Counted from the stretch's first letter, positions 43,530 to 53,948 are shown. The stretch: DNA of 64,000 nt from Paramagnetospirillum kuznetsovii (GCF_003284725.1 NZ_PGTO01000006.1:151320-215319); one strand, 5' to 3'. Program-made: numbers and translations. The notes: generated by a model from the sequence alone, not told the origin.

Positions 43530-43987
43530 CCCTCGGCCTGCTGGCTGTGTCCGCCCCAGTCCTGTCCACCTTGGCACTGGCCAAGCCCAAGGCGTGTTTC
43601 AGCGCCCCCGAGATCACCGCCGAGCGGGAAATCCGCCACGGCATCTATATGCGGGAAGCCGCCAAGCGCTGCGACGGCGAATACGTCAAGGGCACCAATG
43701 CCATGTGGCAGAAGTTCGAGGCGGCCAACGGCACCAAGTTCAAATCCGCCAACGACAAGCGCAAGAAGGCGTGGGAACGGGAATTTCCCGACGATTGGGT
43801 TCCCAAGATGAACCATGCCGACGGACGGCTGGTCACCTTCGCCCGCAATGTGCCCCGCACCCAGGGCTATTGCGAGAATATCGACGAGCAATTGAAGGAA
43901 CTGGACAAGAAGGGCTATGGCGGCTTTTCCGCCCAGGCCAAGGTCGTCCACAACGAGGTCATCGAGGACTACAAGGTCTGTAACTGA
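43505..43987 (+). CDS. Secreted protein of unknown function
   Basis: 160 aa; ATG 43505 overlaps the msrQ end by 25 bp in another frame. Signal peptide (FLILTLGLLAVSAPVLSTLALA). The mature part is charged, Lys-rich, with four cysteines (ACFSAPE, RCDGEY, GYCENID, YKVCN), likely two disulfides. No family recognised. Position after msrPQ suggests a periplasmic partner or substrate, but that is only context. Confidence 0.75.
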   Translation: MRRPFLILTLGLLAVSAPVLSTLALAKPKACFSAPEITAEREIRHGIYMREAAKRCDGEYVKGTNAMWQKFEAANGTKFKSANDKRKKAWEREFPDDWVPKMNHADGRLVTFARNVPRTQGYCENIDEQLKELDKKGYGGFSAQAKVVHNEVIEDYKVCN

Positions 43988-43990
43988 GGA

Positions 43991-44046
43991 TGGCGGGCGG
44001 GACGCCCGCGCTCCGACGGTCTGGGAGCGCGGGCGTCCCGCCCGCC
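43991..44046. repeat. GC-rich palindromic repeat unit, copy 3
   Basis: GGCGGGCGGGACGCCCGCGC.. pairs with ..GCGCGGGCGTCCCGCCCGCC in an almost perfect ~23-bp stem with an 8-nt loop. It lies between convergent genes and could end both transcripts. Confidence 0.8.
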
Positions 44047-44047
44047 C

Positions 44048-46504
44048 CTACAACGCCCCCCAAATCTCCCTGGCGTATTCCGTCACCGTGCGGTCGGACG
44101 AGAATTTTCCCATGCGCGCCACGTTCAAGATAGCCTTGCGGGTCCATTCCTGCGGATCGCGATAGGTCTGGTCCACCTTTTCCTGGGCAGCCATATAGAG
44201 CGGATAATCGGCGGTCAGCAGATAATGGTCGCCGCCGCTGGTCAGGATATCGACCAGTTGCTTGTGACGGTCGGGCTGGTCGGGCGAGAAGAAGCCCGAG
44301 CCGATCATGTCCAGCGCCTGGGCCAATTCCCCATTGGCGGCGATGGCGGTGCGTGAATCATGGCCGTCGATGCGCGAACGGGCCACCTCCTGGGCGGTCA
44401 GGCCGAACAGGAACATGTTCTCCTCGCCCACTTCCTCGCAGATTTCCACATTGGCGCCGTCCCAGGTGCCGATGGTCAGCGCGCCGTTCATGCTCATCTT
44501 CATGTTGCCGGTGCCGGACGCCTCGGTTCCGGCGGTGGAGATTTGTTCCGACAGATCGGCGGCGGGCATGACCAGTTCGGCGGTGGACACGTTGTAATTG
44601 GGGATGAACACCACCTTCAGGGTGCCGCCCATCTGAGGATCGTTGTTGACCACCTCGGCGATGTCGTTGACCAGTTTGATGATCAGCTTGGCGATGTGAT
44701 AGCCGGGCGCCGCCTTGCCGCCGATGATGACGGTGCGCGCCACCGGATTGAGCAGCGGATTGGCGCGGATACGGTTGTAGCGGGTCACCACGTGCAGCAC
44801 GTTCAGCAGTTGCCGCTTGTATTCGTGGATGCGCTTGACCTGGACGTCGAACAGCGAATTGACGTCGACGTCGACCCCGAGCCGCAGCGACAGCATGGCC
44901 GCCAGCGCGTCCTTGTTGGCGCGTTTGACGGCGGCGAATTCCTTGCGGAACGTCTTGTCGTCGGCCAGCTTTTCCAGCTTGCGCATCTGATCGAGATCGG
45001 TGACCCAGCCGTCGCCGATGCGCGCCGTGATCAGCTTGGCCAGCCGGGGATTGGCGGCCAGCAGCCACCGCCTGGGGGTGACGCCATTGGTCTTGTTGGT
45101 GATCTTGCCCGGCGACAGGTGTTCGAAGTCCGAGAAGATGGTGCTCTTCATCAGGCCGGTATGGATGGCGGCGACGCCGTTGACCTTGTGGCTGCCGATC
45201 ACCGCCAGATGGGCCATGCGGACCCGCTGGCCACCTTCCTCTCCGATCAGCGAGACGCGGCGCAGCAATTCGGTGTCGCCGGGGTGGCGATAACGCACCC
45301 CTTGCAGGAATTCATGATTGAGCTGGTAGACGATTTCCAGATGGCGCGGCAGCACCCGGGAGAACAGATCCACCGGCCAGGTCTCCAGCGCCTCGGGCAG
45401 CAAGGTGTGGTTGGTATAGGCGCAGCAGCGCTGGGTGATGTCCCAGGCCCGCATCCATTCGATCTGGTGCTCGTCCACCAAGATCCGCATCAACTCGGCC
45501 ACCACCATGGCGGGATGGGTGTCGTTGAGCTGGACGGCCACCTTGTCGGGCAGCCGGTCCCAGTCGGAATGGCTCTTGCGGAAACGGCCCAGGATGTCCT
45601 GGATCGAGGCGGCGACGAAGAAGTATTCCTGCTTGAAGCGCAGCTCCTTGCCGCGGTCGGTCATGTCCGAGGGGTAGAGAACCTTGGACAGGGTCTCGGA
45701 CTCGTTCTTGTCGCGCACGGCTTCGATGTAATTTCCGGCGTTGAAGTATTTCAGGTCGAATTCGCGGGTGGACTTGGCCGACCACAGGCGCAGATTGTTG
45801 ACCACCTTGCCGCCGAAGCCGGGGACCGGCACGTCATAGGCCATGGCCATGACTTCCTCGGCATCGACCCATTGCGAGCGGTCGTGGCCCAAGGCGTCGC
45901 GGAAATGGATGACCCTGCCGCCGAATCGCACCGGATAGATCACGCCGGGGCGGGGGAATTCCCACGGATTGCCATAGCGCAGCCAGTTTTCCGGGCTTTC
46001 CACCTGCCAGCCGTGTTCCACATGCTGGGTGAACATGCCGTAGTCGTAGCGGATGCCGTAGCCGAAGCCCGCGACGCCGACGGTGGCCATGGAATCCAGC
46101 AGACAGGCGGCGAGGCGGCCCAAACCGCCGTTGCCCAAGGCCGCTTCCACTTCCCAGGCGGCCACTTCCTCGAAATCCTGGCCCAGTTCGGCGATGGCGG
46201 TCCGCACATTATCGTAGATGCCCAGATTGATCAGGCTGTTGACCAGGGTCCGGCCGATCAGGAATTCCATGGACAGGTAATAGACCCGCTTGCGGTCGTC
46301 CTGATAATAGCGGTTGAGGGTGGGCATCCAGTGCTCGGTGACGCGGTCGCGCACCGCATGGGCGGCCGCCATGAACCAGTCGCGCGCCGTGGCGTTGATC
46401 GGCTCCTTGCCGACCGTGTAGAGGAGATGGCTGCTGAGGGCGTATTTGATGCTTTCCACATCATCGCCCAGCAGCCTCACCACAGGAGGCCCTTTCCGTG
46501 TCAT
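44048..46504 (-). CDS. glgP: Glycogen phosphorylase
   Basis: 818 aa from ATG 46504 with GGAAGG upstream. GT35 enzyme releasing glucose-1-phosphate from glycogen. Landmarks: VYYLSMEFLIGRTLVNSLINLG, ALGNGGLGRLAACLLDSMAT, VAVQLNDTHPAMVVAELMRIL and the PLP-lysine region EASGTGNMKMSMNGALTIGTWDGANVEI. Last gene of the glg unit. Length is normal. Confidence 0.97.
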   Translation of the reverse strand: MTRKGPPVVRLLGDDVESIKYALSSHLLYTVGKEPINATARDWFMAAAHAVRDRVTEHWMPTLNRYYQDDRKRVYYLSMEFLIGRTLVNSLINLGIYDNVRTAIAELGQDFEEVAAWEVEAALGNGGLGRLAACLLDSMATVGVAGFGYGIRYDYGMFTQHVEHGWQVESPENWLRYGNPWEFPRPGVIYPVRFGGRVIHFRDALGHDRSQWVDAEEVMAMAYDVPVPGFGGKVVNNLRLWSAKSTREFDLKYFNAGNYIEAVRDKNESETLSKVLYPSDMTDRGKELRFKQEYFFVAASIQDILGRFRKSHSDWDRLPDKVAVQLNDTHPAMVVAELMRILVDEHQIEWMRAWDITQRCCAYTNHTLLPEALETWPVDLFSRVLPRHLEIVYQLNHEFLQGVRYRHPGDTELLRRVSLIGEEGGQRVRMAHLAVIGSHKVNGVAAIHTGLMKSTIFSDFEHLSPGKITNKTNGVTPRRWLLAANPRLAKLITARIGDGWVTDLDQMRKLEKLADDKTFRKEFAAVKRANKDALAAMLSLRLGVDVDVNSLFDVQVKRIHEYKRQLLNVLHVVTRYNRIRANPLLNPVARTVIIGGKAAPGYHIAKLIIKLVNDIAEVVNNDPQMGGTLKVVFIPNYNVSTAELVMPAADLSEQISTAGTEASGTGNMKMSMNGALTIGTWDGANVEICEEVGEENMFLFGLTAQEVARSRIDGHDSRTAIAANGELAQALDMIGSGFFSPDQPDRHKQLVDILTSGGDHYLLTADYPLYMAAQEKVDQTYRDPQEWTRKAILNVARMGKFSSDRTVTEYAREIWGAL

Positions 46505-46603
46505 GACTACCTTCCCGCCCAGTAAGAGCAAAACATCCCGCACCATTCCTCCATGAAAATTGAGGGTTCGGCAAGAGAACTCATACGACTGGTCGGCAAT
46601 CTT

Positions 46604-48805
46604 CTAGGATTTGCGATCCGATGCCCTGTGTTTCAGTCCCTCGGCCAGGGCAGTGACGCGACGGTCTTTCAGCAGTCCGGGGCAGTCGTCATGGAATCTG
46701 CGCCGCCAATTGGGGTGCTGAACCGTCGTTCCCGGCAGGTTCATTTGCAGATCCTGCCCGGTGACGTCTTCCAATTGCACCATCATCAGCCGGGCCGACG
46801 ACCGTCCCAGATAGGCATGGGCGGCGGCGGAGAGTTCCACCGCCTGGACGTCGCTCAAAGGGCCGCCGATGGGGAAGTCGGCGGCCAGCAGGCCTTCGCC
46901 CGATAGCGCCGCCACCATGGCCTCGCGATCCTGCCGACGGGCTTGGCGTTCCTCGTCGGCCTGGTCGGGACGAGGGTAGAGGTCCAGCTTCTCCCGCTGG
47001 TCGATGTCGCGGCCCAGCCACCAGCCGCGCGCCGAGGGCAGGTCATGGGTGGCGAAGATGGCCAGCGCCTGGGCGTCGAACTTGCCCGGCGGGCGGAAGC
47101 GGCCGCTTTCCGTCTTCTCGAACACCATCACCCGATAGGCGAACAGCCCTAAGCGGTCCATGCGTTCGCGGAATCCTTCCGGCACGGTGCCCAGATCCTC
47201 GCCGATGACGAGGCAGCGGTTGCGGCGGCTTTCCAGTGCCACCAGCCGGAACAGGTCGTCCACCGGATAGCGCACATAGGCGCCCTGGTCGGCAGGCAGG
47301 CCGGGCGGCACCCAGTAAAGGCGCTGCAGGCTCATGGCGTGATCCAGCCGCAAGGCCCCCGCATGGCGCATATTGGCCGCCATGACGCCGATGAAGGGGG
47401 CATAGCCCTGTTCGCGGAGCGTGATGGGATTGAAGGGGATCAGTCCCCAATCCTGTCCCTTCAGGGCCAGCGGGTCGGGCGGCGCGCCGACCGAGACGCC
47501 CAAGGCCAGGGCATCCTGCTCGGCCCAGGCCTCGCCGCCGTCGCCAGCGATGCCGACGGCGAGATCGCGGTAGAGGCCCATGGCCGCTCCGGCGGTCTTA
47601 CCGGCCTGGTGGGCGGCGCCCAACTGCTGGTCGGCGACGAATTGCAGCCACTGGAAGAACTCCACCCGCTCTTCATTTTCGCGCGCGAAGTCGCCCACCA
47701 GGGGCGAGTCGGGGCGGCGCAGGCCTTCCGGCCATTGGCGCCAATAGCCGGTACCCGCGCGCTCGTACTTCTCGTGCAGGGTCTCGAACACCGCGAACAG
47801 GCGGCCGCGTTCGCCCGCTTCCGACTGGAAGTCGCGAAAGGCCTCGCCGCGCTCGTCCAGGGGATCGAGATGGGTCTTGCGGAACCAGCGGTACAGCGCT
47901 TCCAGCATGGGCCGCGACAACTGGGTCACGTCCGGGTATTCGATCAGCCCATAGCCGCGCACCCGCGCCAGCGATGCCTGGAAGCCGGGCGAGGCGAACA
48001 TGCGCCGCGCTTCCTGGCATTCGGCGAATTCCGGAATGGATTCCACGTCGATATAGGTGATGTTGAGGAAGCGCCGCGACGACGGGGAATAGGGGCTGAA
48101 GCGGTCGGGATGGCTGGGGAACAGGGCGTGCAGCGGATTGATGCCGATGCATGACGCGCCAAGTTTGCCCGCGCCTGCCGCGAGGTCCGCCAGCGCGGCA
48201 TAGGTTCCGACCCCCCAGTCCTTGGCCGAGCGCAGGGAATAGATCTGGCTGGCGACGCCCCAGGCGCCGGGGGCATCGGCCACGATCTCCGGCACGAAGG
48301 CGCGGGCGGGGGTGACGATCAGGGTCATGATGGCCGAGACGCCGTCGGGATTGGTCAGGGTCAGCCGGTGATAGCCGGTGGGCGGCAAGGCGGGCAGGTC
48401 GAACCAGCGGCGGTGGACCATGCGGCCGTCCACCTCGTGTTCCTCGCCCCAGCGCAGGTCCAGGGGGCGGAAGGCGCCGGAATGGAGGATTCCCAGCTCT
48501 TCTTCCAGGGTCCAGCGGAATTCCCAGTGATCGGCCTCGGCGGGCAGGGTGACCGAAACGCCCGGCGGGGCCGAATGCTCCTCGACGATCAGCGACGGTT
48601 CCAGCCAGCGCCGCCACGGCCGCGCCAGCAGGTCGCGCAGCGAGTCGCGGACTTGGTCGTCATCCTCGGCGGGCAGCCCCATGGCGGCCAGGAAGACCCG
48701 CTTGGTCGCGGGCGGCACCACGCGCCATTCGCCGAAGAAGTCCCACCAGCCATCCTCGATGCCGGCCAGCCGCGCCAGATGGTCCAGCGCCGGAGTTCCC
48801 GTCAT
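46604..48805 (-). CDS. malQ: 4-alpha-glucanotransferase (amylomaltase)
   Basis: 733 aa from ATG 48805, overlapping the glgX stop (ATGA). GH77: SQIYSLRSAKDWGVGTYAALADL, GINPLHALFPSHPDRFSPYSPSSRRFLNITYIDVE, ALRLDHAMSLQRLYWVP (nucleophile Asp), VIGEDLGTVPEGFRERM (acid/base Glu) and FATHDLPSARGWW (third Asp). An N-terminal ~150-residue beta domain precedes the barrel, as in E. coli-type MalQ. It reshuffles malto-oligosaccharides left by GlgX and GlgP. Confidence 0.95.
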   Translation of the reverse strand: MTGTPALDHLARLAGIEDGWWDFFGEWRVVPPATKRVFLAAMGLPAEDDDQVRDSLRDLLARPWRRWLEPSLIVEEHSAPPGVSVTLPAEADHWEFRWTLEEELGILHSGAFRPLDLRWGEEHEVDGRMVHRRWFDLPALPPTGYHRLTLTNPDGVSAIMTLIVTPARAFVPEIVADAPGAWGVASQIYSLRSAKDWGVGTYAALADLAAGAGKLGASCIGINPLHALFPSHPDRFSPYSPSSRRFLNITYIDVESIPEFAECQEARRMFASPGFQASLARVRGYGLIEYPDVTQLSRPMLEALYRWFRKTHLDPLDERGEAFRDFQSEAGERGRLFAVFETLHEKYERAGTGYWRQWPEGLRRPDSPLVGDFARENEERVEFFQWLQFVADQQLGAAHQAGKTAGAAMGLYRDLAVGIAGDGGEAWAEQDALALGVSVGAPPDPLALKGQDWGLIPFNPITLREQGYAPFIGVMAANMRHAGALRLDHAMSLQRLYWVPPGLPADQGAYVRYPVDDLFRLVALESRRNRCLVIGEDLGTVPEGFRERMDRLGLFAYRVMVFEKTESGRFRPPGKFDAQALAIFATHDLPSARGWWLGRDIDQREKLDLYPRPDQADEERQARRQDREAMVAALSGEGLLAADFPIGGPLSDVQAVELSAAAHAYLGRSSARLMMVQLEDVTGQDLQMNLPGTTVQHPNWRRRFHDDCPGLLKDRRVTALAEGLKHRASDRKS

Positions 48806-50961
48806 TCCGTCTTTCCTTCTTCCGTGCCGCGATGAACGGTCCTGATGGCGCCTGCACGACGCAATACCGCCAGGGACCGCGGCTTCAGCGGATATTTGAT
48901 GCCGGCGGCCCATTGGGTGCCGCTGCTGTCGGCTTTGGTGTCGCCGGTGTCGAGCACGACTTCCCAGCTGCGGCCGAATATGGCGGGCGGCAGGGTATAA
49001 GGGACACCTTCGTGATAGGCGTTGAGCAACACCATGAAGGTGTCGTCCATCTCTTCGCGCCCGGTCAGATTGTCGATGGCGCAGGATTCGCCGCCCAGCA
49101 CGAAGCCCAGCGAACGGGCATAGGGCAGGGTCCAATCGGCCTGGGTCATCTCGCGGCCGTCCGGGGTGATCCAGACGATGTCCTTCAGGTTCGAGTTGGG
49201 GATGGAATTGCCCTCGAAGAAGCGCGGGCGGCGGAACACCGGATGGTCCTTGCGCAGCTTGATCAGGCGGCGGACGAAGGCCAGCAGCTCCTCGTCGGCA
49301 TCGGCCCAGTCCACCCAGCTTATGTCGTTGTCCTGGCAATAGGCGTTGTTGTTGCCCTTCTGGCTGCGGCCCAGTTCGTCGCCCGCCAGCAGCATGGGAA
49401 CGCCCTGGGACAGCATCAGCGTGGTCAGCAGGTTGCGGGCTTGGCGCGCCCGCAACTCACGGATCTCGGGATAGGGCGACAGGCCCTCATGGCCGCAGTT
49501 CCAGGCGTAATTGGCGTCGGTGCCGTCCTTGTTCTGCTCGCCGTTGGCTTCGTTGTGCTTGCGCTCGAAGGTGACGAGATCCTTCAAGGTGAAGCCGTCA
49601 TGGCAGGTCACGAAGTTAAGGCTGGCCCAGGGACGCCGTCCGCTCCGGCCGAAGATGTCGGAAGATCCGGTCAGGCGCGAGGCGAGGTCGCCGATGATAC
49701 CCGCCTCGCCAGTCCAGAACCGGCGCACGGTGTCGCGATAGCGGCCGTTCCATTCCGACCAGCCGGGGGGGAAGCCACCCAGGCGATAGCCGTCTCCCCC
49801 CAAATCCCAGGGCTCGGAGATCAGCTTGACCTTGGATAGGACCGGATCCTGGCGAACCGCCTCCAGGAAGGACGACGCGCCGAACCCCGCCGGTCCGCGG
49901 GCCAGCGACGAGGCAAGATCGAAGCGGAAGCCGTCCACCCGCATGTCCTCGGCCCAATAACGCAAGGAATCCATCACCATCTGCAAGACGCGGGGATGGG
50001 CCAGGTTCAGGGTATTGCCGCAGCCGGAATAATTCTCGTAATAGCGCCGGTCACCGGTCGCCAGCATGTAATAGCTGGCGTTGTCGATGCCGCGGAAGCT
50101 CAGCGTCGGACCCAGTTGGTTGCCCTCGGCGGTGTGGTTGAAGACCACGTCCAGGATCAGCTCGATGCCGTTGTCGTGCAGCCTTTGCACCATGGACTTG
50201 AAGTCGCCGTGGGCGTTTGACGTGTAGTAGCGCGGATCGGCGGCGAAGAAGCCGATGGGGTTGTAGCCCCAGAAATTGCGCAAGCCCTTGTCCACCAGAT
50301 GGCGCTCGTCCACCATGGCGTGGATGGGCAACAGCTCGATGGTGGTGATGCCCAGACGCTTCAGATGCTCGATGACGCCGGGCTGGGTCAGGCCCAGGAA
50401 AGTGCCGCGCTCGGCATAGGGCACGCCGGGATGCTTGATGGTGAAGCCCTTGACATGGGCCTCGTAGACGATGGTCTCGGACCAGGCAATATTGGGCTTG
50501 CGCGAATCGCCCCAGGTGAAGGCGGTATCCAGTACCCGGCATTTGGGCATGAAGCGGGCGTTGTCGCGCCGGTCCATCAGAAGGTCTTGCTTTGGCGAGC
50601 CGGGGCGGAAGCCGAAATGGCTGTCCGACCATTCGAAGGCCCCCGACAGCTCCCTGGCATAGGGATCGATCAGCAGCTTGTGGGAATTGAAGCGGTGACC
50701 GGCATGGGGGTCGTAGGGGCCGTGCACCCGATAGCCGTAAAGCTGGCCCGGTCGGATGTCGGGCAGATAACAATGCCAGACCTCGTCGGAGTATTCCGGC
50801 AAGGTGATGCGTTCGACCTCGCGCAATCCATGGCGGTCGAACAGGCACAATTCCACCCGCTCGGCATGGGCCGAGAACAGGGCGAAGTTGACGCCGTTGC
50901 CATCCCAGGTGGCCCCCAGCGGATAGGATGATCCGGGCAGGATGCGGCGGCGAAAGGTCAT
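48802..50961 (-). CDS. glgX: Glycogen debranching enzyme
   Basis: 719 aa from ATG 50961. CBM48 at the N-terminus (YPLGATWDGNGVNFALFSAHAERVELCLFD) and GH13 barrel: DVVFNHTAEGN, VDGFRFDLASSLAR (nucleophile Asp), KLISEPWD (Glu) and NFVTCHDGFTL. It cleaves alpha-1,6 branches of phosphorylase-limit dextrin. The start is directly adjacent to the relE stop and the end overlaps malQ. Confidence 0.96.
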   Translation of the reverse strand: MTFRRRILPGSSYPLGATWDGNGVNFALFSAHAERVELCLFDRHGLREVERITLPEYSDEVWHCYLPDIRPGQLYGYRVHGPYDPHAGHRFNSHKLLIDPYARELSGAFEWSDSHFGFRPGSPKQDLLMDRRDNARFMPKCRVLDTAFTWGDSRKPNIAWSETIVYEAHVKGFTIKHPGVPYAERGTFLGLTQPGVIEHLKRLGITTIELLPIHAMVDERHLVDKGLRNFWGYNPIGFFAADPRYYTSNAHGDFKSMVQRLHDNGIELILDVVFNHTAEGNQLGPTLSFRGIDNASYYMLATGDRRYYENYSGCGNTLNLAHPRVLQMVMDSLRYWAEDMRVDGFRFDLASSLARGPAGFGASSFLEAVRQDPVLSKVKLISEPWDLGGDGYRLGGFPPGWSEWNGRYRDTVRRFWTGEAGIIGDLASRLTGSSDIFGRSGRRPWASLNFVTCHDGFTLKDLVTFERKHNEANGEQNKDGTDANYAWNCGHEGLSPYPEIRELRARQARNLLTTLMLSQGVPMLLAGDELGRSQKGNNNAYCQDNDISWVDWADADEELLAFVRRLIKLRKDHPVFRRPRFFEGNSIPNSNLKDIVWITPDGREMTQADWTLPYARSLGFVLGGESCAIDNLTGREEMDDTFMVLLNAYHEGVPYTLPPAIFGRSWEVVLDTGDTKADSSGTQWAAGIKYPLKPRSLAVLRRAGAIRTVHRGTEEGKTE

Positions 50962-51270
50962 TCAGTCATTTCCGGCCATGGCGTCGCGGGCGCCTGGGCG
51001 AATGTGGAGGACATGCATGATTTGGCTGGTTTCATCGATGTCATAGATTATCCGATAGACATGCGGCCGTCGCCCGTAGAGCAGTTGTCGCAAGTCAGCG
51101 TCCTCCGGCACGGGCAGCCCACGCCCGGGATGTTGGGCAAGGCTGGAGATCTTGCGCTCCAGACCGTTGAACCACACTGCGGCCCTTTGGGTGTGGGCGG
51201 CGGCAATGGTCCGGTACAAATGATTAAGATCGCGGACGGCGCGCTCGGTCACCTCAACCCGGAATGTCAT
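50962..51270 (-). CDS. RelE/ParE-family toxin
   Basis: 102 aa from ATG 51270. MTFRVEVTERAVRDLNHLYRTIAAAHTQRAAVWFNGLERKI is the helical hairpin of RelE/ParE, then LRQLLYGRRPHVYRIIYDID, with the basic/aromatic pattern of the family, and VLHIRPGARDAM at the end. The family comprises ribosome-dependent mRNA nucleases or gyrase poisons; which it is cannot be told. It overlaps the antitoxin by 17 bp and ends one base before glgX. Confidence 0.88.
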   Translation of the reverse strand: MTFRVEVTERAVRDLNHLYRTIAAAHTQRAAVWFNGLERKISSLAQHPGRGLPVPEDADLRQLLYGRRPHVYRIIYDIDETSQIMHVLHIRPGARDAMAGND

Positions 51271-51541
51271 GCTCTGCCCGCAAGGCGGCAAAGACCTCGG
51301 CTGCTGGTGTGGTGCGTCCGCGCGCCACGTCCTCGCGACCCTGGCGCGCTCCCTCCTGGGCACTGGCCTCGGCGGCGATGTCGAGCAGGTGCTGATAGGA
51401 TTCCGCATCCTGCAACACCGCCGCCGCCTTGCCGTTGACCGTCAGGATCAAGGGCCGCTTGGTCTCGCGGATATGGTTGAGGAATTCGGCCGAATGGTTG
51501 CGAAAAGTCGTCACCGGCTGAATGTCCTTGATGATGTCCAT
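51254..51541 (-). CDS. Phd/YefM-family antitoxin
   Basis: 95 aa from ATG 51541. MDIIKDIQPVTTFRNHSAEFLNHIRETKRPLILTVNGKAAAVLQDAESYQHLLD is a clear Phd/YefM DNA-binding domain; the C-terminal half binds the toxin. It neutralises the overlapping RelE-type toxin and probably represses the pair's own promoter, in the 77-bp gap after glgB. Confidence 0.9.
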   Translation of the reverse strand: MDIIKDIQPVTTFRNHSAEFLNHIRETKRPLILTVNGKAAAVLQDAESYQHLLDIAAEASAQEGARQGREDVARGRTTPAAEVFAALRAEHDIPG

Positions 51542-51618
51542 GCTGGCGCGCCTAACGAAGAAAGGTACGTTTAAAGGTATTACCGAAGGCCGGTCTGGTA
51601 AAGCCTCGATTTTTCTGC

Positions 51619-53811
51619 TCAGCCATCGCGCTTGAACACGCAAGTGGCCAGCGGCGGCAGCGTCAGGCGGATGGACCAGGAGTGGCCGTGGCAGGCGACC
51701 TGCTCGGCGTGGACGCCGCCGTTGTTGTGGATATTGGCGCCGCCATACCATTCGGAATCGGTGTTGAGCAATTCGCGGTAATAGCCCGGTTCGGGCACGC
51801 CGATGCGATAGTCGTTGCGCACCAGCGGCGTATAGCTTCCCACCACCACCACGAAGTCATGGGGATCGAAGCCCATGCGCAGCCACGAGAACACCGAGTT
51901 GTCGCGGTCGGTACAGTCGATCCAGGCGAAGCCGCGCTGGTCGTTGTCGTATTGATGCAGCGCCGTTTCCGTCCGGTAGAGCCGGTTGAGATCGCGGACC
52001 AGGCGCCGGACTCCTTCGTGACGCCCGTCGCCCAGCAGGTGCCAGTCCAGGCTGGCATCCTCGTTCCATTCCTTTTCCTGGGCGAATTCGCAGCCCATGA
52101 ACAGCAGCTTCTTGCCCGGCTGGGTCCACATGAAGCCGTAATAGGCGCGAAGATTGGCGAAGCGCTGCCAGGGATCGCCCGGCATGCGGCCCATGATGGA
52201 GGCCTTGCCGTGCACCACCTCGTCATGGGACAGCGGCAGCACGAAGTTTTCGTGATAGGCGTAAAGCTGGGCGAAGGTCAGGTCGTCGTGGTGATAGCGG
52301 CGATGGATGGGATCCTTGCCGAAATAGTGCAAGGTGTCGTGCATCCAGCCCATGTTCCACTTGTAGCCGAAGCCCAGGCCGCCCAGATGGACCGGCCGCG
52401 ACACGGCGGGCCAGGCGGTGGATTCCTCGGCGATGGTCATGGCGCCGGGATGCTCGCCATAGACCACCTCGTTCATGCGGCGCAGGAACGCGATGGCTTC
52501 CAGATTCTCGTTGCCGCCGAGGCGGTTGGGCACCCATTCCCCCGGTTGGCGCGAATAGTCGAGATAAAGCATGGAGGCCACCGCATCCACCCGCAGGCCG
52601 TCCACATGGTATTGTTCCAGCCAGTATAGGGCGTTGGCGTAGAGGTAGTTCATCACCTCGTTGCGGCCGTAATTATAGATCTGGGTGTTCCAATCCTTGT
52701 GAATGCCCAGCCTGGGGTCTTCGTGCTCGTAAAGATGGGTTCCGTCGAAATAGTGCAGGCCGTGGGGATCGTTGGGGAAGTGCCCCGCCACCCAATCGAT
52801 GATGACGCCGATGCCGCGCTGATGCAGCCGTTCCACCAGGGCGCGGAATTCCTCCGGGGTGCCGTAGCGCGAGGTGGGCGCGAACAGTCCCACCGGCTGA
52901 TAGCCCCACGAGCCGCCGAAGGGATGTTCGTGCACGGGCAGGAATTCCACATGGGTGAAGCCCATGTCGGCCACGTAGTCGGCCAGTTGCTCGGCCAGTT
53001 CCAGGTAGCCGAGGGATCGGTTTCCATCCTCGGGCACCCGGCGCCACGATCCCAGATGGACCTCGTAGATGCTGACGGGGGAATGGCGGTCGTTGCGGGC
53101 GGCCTGTGCCGCCATCCAATCGCTATCCCGCCAGGGTCGCTCGGCCATATCCCACACCACCGAGGCGGTCTTGGGCGGCACCTCCGCCCAGTGGCCGTAG
53201 GGGTCGGCCTTCAGCGGCAGCAGCATGCCGCCCTTCGCCAGGATCTCGAACTTGTAGACGGTGGCGTGGGCCAGGCCGGGGATGAAGATCTCCCATACCC
53301 CGGCATGGTGGCGCAGCCGCATGGGGTGGCGGCGGCCGTCCCAGCCGTTGAAGTCGCCCACCACCGACACCCGGTCGGCATTGGGCGCCCAGACGGCGAA
53401 ATGGACGCCCTCGACGCCCTCGACGCGGCGCAAATGGGCGCCCAGCTTCTCGAAGGTGCGCAGATGCTTGCCTTCGGACAGAAGGTGGACGTCCAGATCA
53501 CCCAGTTGCGGTGGGAATCGGTAGGGGTCGTCGATCTCGAACACCTGCCCGTCGTGCTCCTCCACCACCAGCCGATAGCCGCTGGGCCAGGGCAGTCGGG
53601 CGGCGAAAAGGCCATCGGCATGCACCCGCTCCATCTCCACCTCGCCGGCGGCGGTCAGAACGGAAACCCGCCGGGCCTGGGGTTGGATGGTTCGGATGAT
53701 GGCGTCGCGGCCGGTCCGGTGCGGACCCAGCACGGCAAAGGGATCGCCATGACGCCCGGCGATGATGGCGGCGGCGTCCCCTTGTGTCACCAAACCCACG
53801 GTCTTGGGCAT
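51619..53811 (-). CDS. glgB: 1,4-alpha-glucan branching enzyme
   Basis: 730 aa from ATG 53811 with a GGGGGG run upstream. It has the long bacterial N-terminus (N1 domain, [30 protein letters not shown]) plus CBM48 ([29 protein letters not shown]), then GH13 with [36 protein letters not shown] (nucleophile), [10 protein letters not shown] (acid/base) and [12 protein letters not shown]. First gene of the glg unit. No glgC or glgA is in the window. Confidence 0.97.
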   Translation of the reverse strand: MPKTVGLVTQGDAAAIIAGRHGDPFAVLGPHRTGRDAIIRTIQPQARRVSVLTAAGEVEMERVHADGLFAARLPWPSGYRLVVEEHDGQVFEIDDPYRFPPQLGDLDVHLLSEGKHLRTFEKLGAHLRRVEGVEGVHFAVWAPNADRVSVVGDFNGWDGRRHPMRLRHHAGVWEIFIPGLAHATVYKFEILAKGGMLLPLKADPYGHWAEVPPKTASVVWDMAERPWRDSDWMAAQAARNDRHSPVSIYEVHLGSWRRVPEDGNRSLGYLELAEQLADYVADMGFTHVEFLPVHEHPFGGSWGYQPVGLFAPTSRYGTPEEFRALVERLHQRGIGVIIDWVAGHFPNDPHGLHYFDGTHLYEHEDPRLGIHKDWNTQIYNYGRNEVMNYLYANALYWLEQYHVDGLRVDAVASMLYLDYSRQPGEWVPNRLGGNENLEAIAFLRRMNEVVYGEHPGAMTIAEESTAWPAVSRPVHLGGLGFGYKWNMGWMHDTLHYFGKDPIHRRYHHDDLTFAQLYAYHENFVLPLSHDEVVHGKASIMGRMPGDPWQRFANLRAYYGFMWTQPGKKLLFMGCEFAQEKEWNEDASLDWHLLGDGRHEGVRRLVRDLNRLYRTETALHQYDNDQRGFAWIDCTDRDNSVFSWLRMGFDPHDFVVVVGSYTPLVRNDYRIGVPEPGYYRELLNTDSEWYGGANIHNNGGVHAEQVACHGHSWSIRLTLPPLATCVFKRDG

Positions 53812-53918
53812 GCGCCCCCCTTCGTGATTGCTTCCATGGAGTGTCACCGTGTTCGGGCAGAAAGACAAAGGGGGATTTCGCCGGGCAGCCTCAAACCTGT
53901 TTAGGTTCTAAACCGAGG

Positions 53919-53948
53919 GATTTGACTTTCGCAAAGTCCCCAAATCTG
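53919..53948. promoter_or_regulatory. Dyad upstream of glgB / small membrane gene
   Basis: GACTTT-CGC-AAAGTC (perfect 6-bp arms) is nested in GATTT...AAATC. It sits between the divergent glgB and the small membrane protein gene. Could be an operator or an RNA hairpin; unproven. Confidence 0.35.

Noticed and set aside
44360..46525. 721-codon plus-strand frame opposite glgP
   Set aside because: Antisense shadow of a clearly identified glycogen phosphorylase.
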